Below are positions 1-5,578 of a stretch of 6,480 nucleotides of DNA, piece after piece (position 1 is the first letter of the stretch; each line of letters starts with the position of its first letter). The notes below the pieces were generated by a model. The model made no database searches and had not been told where the DNA came from. It was given only the letters and a program-made list of their open reading frames with translations. The position numbers were made by a program, and so were the translations under genes. This DNA is from Clostridia bacterium (lineage in GTDB: Bacteria > Bacillota_A > Clostridia > Christensenellales > CAG-138). The DNA is taken from assembly GCA_017459315.1 (NCBI GenBank), contig JAFUDD010000288.1:1-6480 (forward strand), written 5' to 3'.

Positions 1-759
1 GTCCGCGTTCAGCGTGAGGCTCAAATCGAGCGTCAGACGTGTATCGTAGTTCATCAGGCCGGAGAGGTTGCCGCATTGGAACTGGAAGTCCTTGACCTTA
101 TCGACGTTGCCCTCCGCGCCGGAGAGCTTGACCGTATAGGTTCCTGCGACCGCCGACGGATCCGCCGCCGTGCCGCCGTTCTGCGCGGTCGCCGTGCCGG
201 GGGTACCGGAGGCAGCCTTGGGCGCAAACACGCCGCCCATGACCAGAGACGGGATCAGGATCGCAACGAGCGCGACCACGCCGACGCCGCAAAGCGTCCA
301 CTTCAAGGCGGGCTTGCCGTTCTTGTCGTCCGCTTCGTCCTTGCCGAACGCGCCGATGATGTTGAAGATCATCGCCGCAAGCCACGCGACTGCGCCGCCG
401 AGGGACATATAGATCGCTTCCTCACCGCCGTGGCCGGAGTCATAGTCGGTTAAAATACAGTTGCCGATGCCCTCGACTCTGTCGCCGATCAGCGTCATCG
501 CGGCATAGGCAAGCAGCGCCGTTACGCCGAACGTGAGCAGTTTCGGCCACCAGGCCTTGGGGAACTTATTCAGGCAGAAGATCGCCGCACATTCGATCAC
601 GATGACCGCGATGATCACGGTGGTGATCCAGCCGGAGTTCATCTGTCCGTAGGTGTAATAGCCCGTCGAGAAGCCGAGGGCGAACAGGATCAGGCCGAGC
701 ACCGACAGCAAAATGACGACTGCGCCGGTGACGGTTTCACGCGTGAAGTTCTTCTTCAT
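1..759 (-). CDS. Five-helix membrane protein with extracytoplasmic C-terminal domain (partial, 3' end outside window)
   Basis: I read 253 residues from ATG at 759 to the window edge without a stop; the C-terminus is missing. Hydrophobic helices are visible at about residues 12-30, 44-63, 73-92, 116-137 and 154-176. The loop between helices 3 and 4 is unusually polar and looks constrained (IGDRVEGIGNCILTDYDSGH, then GGEEAIY, residues 91-117). After helix 5 comes an Ala/Gly/Thr-rich linker (178-204), then a beta-rich stretch (GTYTVKLSG..., from 206) that looks like the start of a folded domain, probably outside the cell. The start is supported by AGGAGG at 769-774, nine bases upstream and inside the last codons of the GH3 frame; the gap to that frame's TAA is three bases, so the two are surely co-transcribed. 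The function is not recognised. Its position suggests it works with the membrane-anchored GH3 enzyme at the cell surface, but that is inference. Confidence 0.85.
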   Translation of the reverse strand, partial: MKKNFTRETVTGAVVILLSVLGLILFALGFSTGYYTYGQMNSGWITTVIIAVIVIECAAIFCLNKFPKAWWPKLLTFGVTALLAYAAMTLIGDRVEGIGNCILTDYDSGHGGEEAIYMSLGGAVAWLAAMIFNIIGAFGKDEADDKNGKPALKWTLCGVGVVALVAILIPSLVMGGVFAPKAASGTPGTATAQNGGTAADPSAVAGTYTVKLSGAEGNVDKVKDFQFQCGNLSGLMNYDTRLTLDLSLTLNAD

Positions 760-762
760 GGT

Positions 763-1164
763 TTACGCCCTCCTTTCCTTTCTTTCCGCTAAGACATACA
801 AGACAGCCAATGCCATAAAGCCGACATAGCCCGCGCCCATGAAGATCTCGAGGATCGTGACCCAAACGGGCTGCGCGCTTGCCGCCGCGGTATCGGCGGT
901 GATGCCGTTCATCACCGCGCTGTTGACGAATGCGAACAGCTTTCTGTGGTAGCTGTCACGGATGTTGCTTTGGAGCACGATATCCTGGCTGACCGCATCC
1001 GGCGTCATGTTCCAGACCTTGCCGTTGTTCGAGCCGCCGAGCATCATATCGTTGCCCGCCGCCGCGTTTTCGCGCGGAAGGAAGTAGGCCGAGGACTTGA
1101 CCGAGTCGGTCATCAAAAAGCCCTTCCAGCCCCATACGCCGCGTAGGATGCCGTTCATCAGGTT
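763..1164 (-). CDS. C-terminal piece of the GH3 frame with catalytic Asp and membrane anchor
   Basis: This is the open stretch after the second TAG, 133 codons plus TAA. It carries the end of the GH3 barrel: GVWGWKGFLMTDS holds the predicted nucleophile Asp (residue 884 of the full frame), and AAAGNDMMLGG matches the usual follow-on segment of the family. A hydrophobic helix near the end (full-frame 968-989, ILEIFMGAGYVGFMALAVLY) followed by AERKERRA looks like a C-terminal membrane anchor with a positive cytoplasmic tail. The only nearby ATG (1156-1158) has no visible ribosome binding site, so independent translation is unlikely. The piece makes sense only as the tail of the upstream frame. 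Its last codons contain the AGGAGG used by the next gene. Confidence 0.6.
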   Translation of the reverse strand, partial: NLMNGILRGVWGWKGFLMTDSVKSSAYFLPRENAAAGNDMMLGGSNNGKVWNMTPDAVSQDIVLQSNIRDSYHRKLFAFVNSAVMNGITADTAAASAQPVWVTILEIFMGAGYVGFMALAVLYVLAERKERRA

Positions 1165-1278
1165 CTACGATGCGCCGACGTGGATGCAGCCGATGCGGTT
1201 GAACGCGGACAGGAGGCCCTTGATGCCGCCGTCACGGATGCCGATTTCAACGCCTTTCAGCTCGTTTTCACGCGCCGC

Positions 1279-3756
1279 CTATTCATTGAGGAACACCGCA
1301 AGGCCGTCGCGGTTGGTCTCCTGGTCGTTGAACGCAAAGTGCTTGACGTTCGTGACAAGGCCGTACTTGGCGAGCGCCTGATGCACATACGCGCCGGTGT
1401 TGCCGCAGAGGATCGGGTCCTCGGAATAGTAGCAGATGTTTCTGCCGTTGTACGGTGTGCGGTGCAGGTTCATGCCGGGGCCGAACCAGTCGTTGTAGCC
1501 GGTCCACAGGCCATCGTTGCCGACGAGCCGGCCGTTCTCATACTGGAGCAGCGGCGAATACGTTGCCGCGAGCACCGGGCCTGCCGCATAGACGTTGACC
1601 ATGTGCTTATACGCCGGATCATCCTCCGCGACCTCATAGATCGTGCCCTTGGTGCGCTGGCCGATAAAGCCGATGATGCCGAGCGGGGAGTCCGCCGGGC
1701 TTTCCTTCGGCATGGCGATCTCCTCGATCTCCTCCAGGTACGCAATGTACTGGTTGATAAGATCGCCGAGGCTCATTTCGTTCAATACCTGCTCATACAG
1801 CGGATCGTCGTAGTCGAGGCCGATCAGGTTCGCGGCCTTCACGGTCGCGTCCGCGCCGTAGGTAAACGATTCGGGGCCGGTGTAGGATGTCTTTTCGGTC
1901 TCCGCATTGTAGATCTCGTTGCGGAGCATATAGACCATTTCATCCGTCGCGGTCAGACTGTCGAAGCTCTTGGGGAACGAATTCAGCCAGTCGTTGCGGG
2001 TAAGGTAATTGACCTCGATACCGTAGGTGTTGAGATCGGCAATATCGAGCTGATTTTGAACCGTGACGCCGTTGGATTCGGTCTTATACTGATCCATTGC
2101 GACGGTTTCCGTATGCGTCGTGCCGGTGGCGTTCAAGCCGAGAACCGCGTTCACGGCATCGTGCGCGCCGTTGCCGGTGGCAAAGATGTAATCGCCCGCT
2201 TCGAGCGCCCATGCGCCGGTCACGCCGTCATGCGAATAGGTCTTATCGTAGGTGTAAATATCCGCAGCGTTGAAGGAGATCGTCAGCTCCTCGCTTTCGC
2301 CGGGCTTTAATAGCACGACGTCCGCGAACGTCTTTTCGTTCGCTTCGCCGGTCTTGGCATAGCCGACCAGCTGGATCGCGCTCTTTTCGATCCTGTTCTC
2401 ACGGTCGCGCTGCGTATACGGTACGGACACGTAGAGCTGTACGACGTGCTTGGCCGCCGCGTCGCCGGTGTTGGTGACCTTGACCGTCACGGTCGATTCG
2501 GTTTCGCCCGTCCAGTCGATATCGGTATTTGTGATCTCCTCGGAGAACGTCGAGCCTTCGATGCCGTAGCCGAACGCATAGCTGACCTCGGTATCGTAAT
2601 CCCACGTCGAGCCGTTCACGCTCTGGCCGAGCGCGGCCTTGTTGGCGTTGCCCTGCTTGGCGACCGTATCGAAGTAGCGGGTCTCATAATACTTATAGCC
2701 CGTGTAGATGCCCTCCTGCTCGACCAGATACCACGAAGACCGCAGCGCGTTGTTCTTCGTCGTCTCGATCTCGTCCGCGTTGGTGAACACATAGATGCCG
2801 AGGTTCTGCGCGGCGGGCGACAGTGCGGAGTTGACCGCAAATGTGTCGGGCAGGTGACCGCTCGGGAGCGCAGCGCCGGACAGCAGCTTGGCAATGCCGT
2901 AGGTGCCGTAAGCGCCCGGAATGCCGATCCAAAGGATCGAATCGATCGCGTCGTCCTGCTTCAGCTCGTCGATCTCCATCGAGGTGCCGCAGTTCAGCAG
3001 CACGACGATTTTGCCGAAGCCCTGCTCCTTGACCCAGTTCACGAGATCGCGTTCGTCGTTGGAAAGGGACAGGATGTTGCCGGTCGGGGACTTGGTGAAC
3101 TCATCCGGATTGGCAAGGCCGTTCAGGCCCGGATAGAAGCAGCAGGATTCGCCCGCGTCGCGGCCGAGCACGATGATCGCGGCGTCCTTATAGCTGCCGA
3201 TCTTGGATGCGTCGTATTCGGAGATCGGAACCTCGCCGATTTGGGCGCCCTGGTTCTCATACGAATTGACGACGTTGCCGCCGGAAGCTTTTGTCGGGGC
3301 ATAGTTGGCTTCCCGATCGACATAGAACTGCACCATGTCGGGGTTGACCGAGAAGCCTTCCTTGGTCAGCGCGTCGGCAAGCGGCACGACGTTGGACGCA
3401 TCGACAAGCTCGCCCATCGAGCCGCCGAACTGCATCTTGGCGCCGCTGCGCATACCGAACAGCGTCACGTTCTTGCCGTCGATGGCGGGCAGGCCCTTCA
3501 AGGCAACCGTGCCCTCCGCGCCCACGCGCGTGCCGTAGCCGATCTCCGCTTCGATCAGCTGCGAGCCGTTTTCGAAATCGGACGTAAACCGGTAATCCGC
3601 CGGATCCTGGCTGCGCTCAATGCCGCTCTTGGCTGTGCCGAGCAGCTCATCGACCTTGCCCGCCCATGCGGTGCCTACTGAAAACGCCACGCTGCATACG
3701 ATGGCGATGGCAAGGCAAATGCTTGCAAGGCCACGAAACAACCGACTTTTCTTCAT
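1279..3756 (-). CDS. Permuted GH3 beta-glucosidase-like protein, portion up to the first TAG (825 aa)
   Basis: GH3 enzymes release terminal beta-linked sugars from glycosides. The order here is reversed relative to the common GH3 layout. A signal peptide or anchor spans about residues 5-32 (KKSRLFRG then a hydrophobic run to AWAG). The GH3 C-terminal sandwich domain covers about 95-400 (VTLFGMRSG, AAIIVLGRDAGES, KIVVLLNCG, LPSGHLPDTF, EGIYTGYKYYETRYF). A fibronectin III-like domain covers about 420-530 (VTVKVTNTGDAAAKHVVQLY). The first half of the GH3 barrel starts near 640, with KH at 805-806 followed by the NDQETNR motif at 810-816. Permuted GH3 enzymes are known from rumen Clostridia such as Ruminococcus albus and Butyrivibrio. 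I chose ATG 3756 over an earlier in-frame ATG at 3804 because AGGAGG (3762-3767) sits five bases upstream and the signal peptide then begins properly. The ATG overlaps the TetR stop as ATGA. Without the sequence beyond TAG this piece lacks the nucleophile, so it should be inactive alone. Confidence 0.85.
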   Translation of the reverse strand: MKKSRLFRGLASICLAIAIVCSVAFSVGTAWAGKVDELLGTAKSGIERSQDPADYRFTSDFENGSQLIEAEIGYGTRVGAEGTVALKGLPAIDGKNVTLFGMRSGAKMQFGGSMGELVDASNVVPLADALTKEGFSVNPDMVQFYVDREANYAPTKASGGNVVNSYENQGAQIGEVPISEYDASKIGSYKDAAIIVLGRDAGESCCFYPGLNGLANPDEFTKSPTGNILSLSNDERDLVNWVKEQGFGKIVVLLNCGTSMEIDELKQDDAIDSILWIGIPGAYGTYGIAKLLSGAALPSGHLPDTFAVNSALSPAAQNLGIYVFTNADEIETTKNNALRSSWYLVEQEGIYTGYKYYETRYFDTVAKQGNANKAALGQSVNGSTWDYDTEVSYAFGYGIEGSTFSEEITNTDIDWTGETESTVTVKVTNTGDAAAKHVVQLYVSVPYTQRDRENRIEKSAIQLVGYAKTGEANEKTFADVVLLKPGESEELTISFNAADIYTYDKTYSHDGVTGAWALEAGDYIFATGNGAHDAVNAVLGLNATGTTHTETVAMDQYKTESNGVTVQNQLDIADLNTYGIEVNYLTRNDWLNSFPKSFDSLTATDEMVYMLRNEIYNAETEKTSYTGPESFTYGADATVKAANLIGLDYDDPLYEQVLNEMSLGDLINQYIAYLEEIEEIAMPKESPADSPLGIIGFIGQRTKGTIYEVAEDDPAYKHMVNVYAAGPVLAATYSPLLQYENGRLVGNDGLWTGYNDWFGPGMNLHRTPYNGRNICYYSEDPILCGNTGAYVHQALAKYGLVTNVKHFAFNDQETNRDGLAVFLNE

Positions 3757-4328
3757 CTGTTCCTCCTCTTTTCCTCTTGTGTTGATTGCATAACGCTGCC
3801 GCACAGGTGCGACAGCAGATTCGCCGTCTCCTCGTCCGAAAGGCCGTTGCCGTCAAGCCACGCCACTATGACGCCGGTACAGCCCGCAAACAAAAAGCTG
3901 AGCCGCGCCCGTATCTCCGCCTCGCTGCGCTCCGGGTGGGCGCTTTGCAGCTTTTCATGCAGCGCCTCGTAGACCCGGTCGCCGATCCGGTGCATAAACT
4001 GCGGATCGCCGTTGCGTCCGATCACCGCCGCGCAAAGCCGCCGTTCCCGATTCAGCGCCGCAAGCTGCTCACGGAACCGGCTTCCCACGTCGCCGTCGCC
4101 GTAGGAGCCGAGATCGACGACCGTCCGCTCATACAGCGCCCACTCCATTTCCCGCAATACGTCGATCGGCTCGGCATAATGCAAATAAAACGTGCCGCGG
4201 TTCAGCCCCGCCTGCTCGCACAGTGCCTTGACCGAAACCGTTCCGATGGGCTGCTGCTCCAGCAGGGTCAGCATCGCTTCCGCAAAGCGCGCCTTGGTGT
4301 ATTGTACTCTGGTGTCGGTTTTTTGCAT
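3753..4328 (-). CDS. TetR/AcrR-family transcriptional regulator (191 aa)
   Basis: TetR-type repressors bind palindromic operators as dimers and let go when a ligand enters the C-terminal domain. Residues 6-53 form the DNA-binding domain: TRVQYTKARFAEAMLTLLEQ, then VSVKALCEQAGLNRGTFYLHY with the recognition helix at about 41-51. The C-terminal half (RLSFLFAGCTGVIVAWLDGN, near 142-161) resembles the TetR_C_8/DhaS-like group common in Firmicutes. The 191-aa length is normal. I chose ATG 4328 because GGAGG (4333-4337) precedes it and the homologous part starts here; an upstream in-frame ATG at 4415 lies upstream of the likely -10 element. The TGA overlaps the ATG of the GH3 gene by four bases, and its last codons (AGG AGG) form that gene's Shine-Dalgarno site, so the two are likely translationally coupled. 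It probably controls its own operon through the leader palindrome. The ligand is unknown; a sugar or glycoside is only a guess. Confidence 0.92.
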   Translation of the reverse strand: MQKTDTRVQYTKARFAEAMLTLLEQQPIGTVSVKALCEQAGLNRGTFYLHYAEPIDVLREMEWALYERTVVDLGSYGDGDVGSRFREQLAALNRERRLCAAVIGRNGDPQFMHRIGDRVYEALHEKLQSAHPERSEAEIRARLSFLFAGCTGVIVAWLDGNGLSDEETANLLSHLCGSVMQSTQEEKRRNR

Positions 4329-4341
4329 ACGTCCTCCGGAA

Positions 4342-4358
4342 ATCAACATTGTGTTGAT
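4342..4358. promoter_or_regulatory. Putative TetR operator: 17-bp perfect palindrome in the leader
   Basis: Seven-base arms ATCAACA and TGTTGAT are separated by TTG. The site lies between the likely transcription start (about 4390) and the regulator's ribosome binding site, a normal position for an autoregulatory operator. Part of it (CATTGTGTTGATAA) recurs imperfectly just beside it as CATTGCGTTCGATAA (4366-4380), which may be a weaker second half-site. That the TetR protein of this operon binds here is inference from position and symmetry. Confidence 0.5.
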
Positions 4359-4396
4359 AAAATAGCATTGCGTTCGATAATTTACATGATGCGTAC

Positions 4397-4425
4397 AGTA
4401 TATACCCTTGTTCAAAGAATTGCAA
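4397..4425 (-). promoter_or_regulatory. Sigma-70-type promoter of the tetR-GH3 operon
   Basis: On the minus strand, TTGCAA (4420-4425) and TATACT (4397-4402) are separated by exactly 17 bases, in the AT-rich gap upstream of the TetR gene. The predicted start of transcription is near 4390, leaving a leader of about 60 bases. No other convincing promoter lies further down before the GH3 gene. Confidence 0.65.
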
Positions 4426-4503
4426 TATTTTCTTTACCGTTTTTGTACATTTTTTGAAGATATTTGCAGAAGCGAGATACGGCGCAGACAGTTTGAGGGC
4501 AGC

Positions 4504-4539
4504 AAAAAAGCCCGAACCGGAGCATGGCCGGATCGGGCT
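4504..4539 (-). terminator. Intrinsic terminator after the DUF937 gene
   Basis: In transcript orientation a 12-base stem AGCCCGATCCGG / CCGGTTCGGGCT (one mismatch) with a 7-base loop is followed by six T residues. It lies 17 bases past the TAA of the DUF937 gene. The other strand lacks a T tract after the stem, so it should work only for minus-strand transcription and separate the two operons. Confidence 0.9.
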
Positions 4540-4555
4540 CTTTGCGTCATGTCTG

Positions 4556-5575
4556 TTACTTGCCGGTTGTCTTTTTGGCAGTCGTCTTTTTCGTCGTCTT
4601 TTTTGCGGTCGAAGAAGACTCGGACTTCTTGGCCGTCGTCTTTTTCGCGGTCGTCTTCTTGGCGGTCGAGGTCGTTTCGGACTTTTTCGCCGTCGTCTTC
4701 TTGGCCGTCGTTTCGGTCTTCTTAGCCGTTGTCTTCTTTGACGAGGACGTTTCGGTTTTCTTCGCGGTCGTCTTTTTGGAGGTCTTTTTGTTGGAGGCTG
4801 CGGGCTTTTCTTCTTCCTCCTCTTCCTCCTTCAGCGCGTCGCTGTCGCCGAACAGGTTCATCGCAAGCGACGCCAGACCGCCGAGGCCGGACGGTCCGGA
4901 GGACGGCTTTTCCTCCTCTTCCTCCTCGTCCTTGCCGCCGAGCAGATTGCCCAAAAGCCCGCCGAGCAGGCCGGAGGAGCTGTTCGACGAGGACGAAGAC
5001 GACGAGCTGCCGCCGAGCAGGGAACCGAGCAGACCGGACGAGCTGTTGCTGTTCGAGCCGCCGAGAAGATTGCCGAGCAGCGCCGCGCCGAGGCCGGACG
5101 AGCTGTTGCTGCCGAGCAGACCGCCGAGCAGGGAGCCGAGGCCGCTGCCTTCGTTGTCGTCGTCCTTTTGGTTGTTGCCGAGCAGCGTCAGCAGCAGCGG
5201 GGCGAGGGCAGCGAGGATCTTGGTGGTCTGCGAGCTTGTGAGGCCGCTCTTTTTGGAGAGTGCCTTGGTCGCCGCAGCCTGATCGTCGCCGAGGATATGG
5301 GCAAGGATTTTCTTGCCGTCGGCGGCGTCGGCGTTGGAAAGGAACGAAGCGACATCGGTGATATCGTCGTCCTTGTGCTCCTTGAGCGCCTTGCTGAGCG
5401 AGGACGCGCCCGCCTTGGTCGCGGTATTGTCCTGCATCTTGCCGATCAAAAGCGGCACGGCGGCGGTCACAAGCGATTGTACTTTATTTTCGTCGGCTTT
5501 GGCGGTATTCGACAGCGCCTTTACGCCGTCACCCGCGACGAGGCCGAGAATCGAAGTCACGTCAAATCCTGCCAT
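4556..5575 (-). CDS. DUF937 protein with Gly/Leu repeats, poly-Glu blocks and histone-H1-like Lys tail (339 aa)
   Basis: Residues 1-135 resemble DUF937 (YidB-like) proteins: a start with ILGLVAGDGVKALS, then KVQSLVTAAVPLLIGKM, FLSNADAADGKKILAHILG and GLTSSQTTKILAALAPLLLT. The family has no firmly established function. Residues 144-214 hold about four copies of a GLLGxLLGG-type unit spaced by Ser/Asn runs. Two acidic blocks follow (216-222 and 250-256), flanking a short GLGGLASLAMNLFG segment. The tail from about 263 to the end is almost entirely Lys, Thr, Ala, Ser and Glu in KKTTAKK units, like eukaryotic H1 tails and the tails of some bacterial HU proteins. No signal peptide or classical membrane helix is seen, so a cytoplasmic, possibly nucleic-acid-binding or self-assembling protein is plausible. 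GGAG (5582-5585) lies six bases before the ATG, in the end of the upstream gene, and the intergenic gap is three bases. The DUF937 call is from motif memory. Confidence 0.88.
   Translation of the reverse strand: MAGFDVTSILGLVAGDGVKALSNTAKADENKVQSLVTAAVPLLIGKMQDNTATKAGASSLSKALKEHKDDDITDVASFLSNADAADGKKILAHILGDDQAAATKALSKKSGLTSSQTTKILAALAPLLLTLLGNNQKDDDNEGSGLGSLLGGLLGSNSSSGLGAALLGNLLGGSNSNSSSGLLGSLLGGSSSSSSSSNSSSGLLGGLLGNLLGGKDEEEEEEKPSSGPSGLGGLASLAMNLFGDSDALKEEEEEEEKPAASNKKTSKKTTAKKTETSSSKKTTAKKTETTAKKTTAKKSETTSTAKKTTAKKTTAKKSESSSTAKKTTKKTTAKKTTGK
4559..4789 (-). repeat. Tandem KKTTAKK-encoding repeats (histone-like tail)
   Basis: The last 77 codons of the DUF937 gene encode repeated AAKKTTAKK / SKKTTAKK-like units separated by ETT, ETSSS, SESSS and similar spacers. 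The DNA is correspondingly low in complexity, with recurrent gtcgtctt/ttcgcggtc blocks on the plus strand. Such a tract may expand or contract between strains. Confidence 0.8.
4934..5146 (-). repeat. Gly/Leu/Ser amino-acid repeats inside the DUF937 gene
   Basis: About four units of 17-21 residues alternate GLGSLLGGLLG, GLGAALLGNLLGG, GLLGSLLGG and GLLGGLLGNLLGG with Ser/Asn runs, including eight Ser in a row. The plus strand shows the matching recurring blocks of gccgagcag and gccgccgag. Confidence 0.8.
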
Positions 5576-5578
5576 GGT

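Larger units (their letters stand above)
763..3756 (-). pseudogene. Whole GH3 glycosidase frame (997 codons) interrupted by two in-frame TAG codons
   Basis: This entry describes the locus as one gene. From ATG 3756 to TAA 763-765 the same frame is held throughout, with TAG only at codon 826 (1279-1281) and codon 864 (1165-1167). Family sequence runs through both sites: ...FLNE-TAG-AARENELKG... and ...CIHVGAS-TAG-NLMNGILRG.... In relatives of this family the first position is, from memory, usually Gln (FLNEQAARE), so CAG to TAG is the simple explanation there. The predicted nucleophile Asp (GFLMTDS, codon 884) lies beyond both TAGs. The 37 codons between them read as normal TIM-barrel sequence (GIKGLLSAFNRIG). 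Possible explanations are two nonsense mutations in a dying gene, assembly or strain variation, or amber readthrough or reassignment. I use the pseudogene label as the conservative choice, with real doubt. Confidence 0.6.

Noticed and set aside
763..1158. Independent small membrane protein starting at ATG 1158
   Set aside because: There is no ribosome binding site, and its first residues are the middle of a GH3 barrel strand. It is the tail of the interrupted GH3 frame.
1180..3681. Plus-strand open frames of 376 and 411 codons (1180-2310 and 2446-3681)
   Set aside because: They lie opposite the GH3 frame, have no recognisable motif, and have shadow-like composition.
3757..3804. Earlier GH3 start at 3804
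   Set aside because: The added 16 residues are charged, lie before a normal signal peptide, and overlap the TetR gene. ATG 3756 has the AGGAGG site.
4329..4415. Earlier TetR start at 4415
   Set aside because: It lies upstream of the predicted -10 box and the added residues do not look like TetR sequence. ATG 4328 has GGAGG in place.
4426..4503. Possible small gene or RNA in the AT-rich gap between operons
   Set aside because: Apart from the promoter on one side and the terminator on the other, I see no start with a ribosome binding site and no stable structure.
4559..4789. CRISPR-like or DNA-level repeat array
   Set aside because: The repetition follows codons for Lys, Thr and Ala, with no regular repeat-spacer spacing. 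It is a coding repeat.
4524..5282. Plus-strand frame with repeated VVFFAVVFLAV that looks like a membrane protein
   Set aside because: This is just the complement of the KKTTAKK and GLLG repeats of the DUF937 gene.
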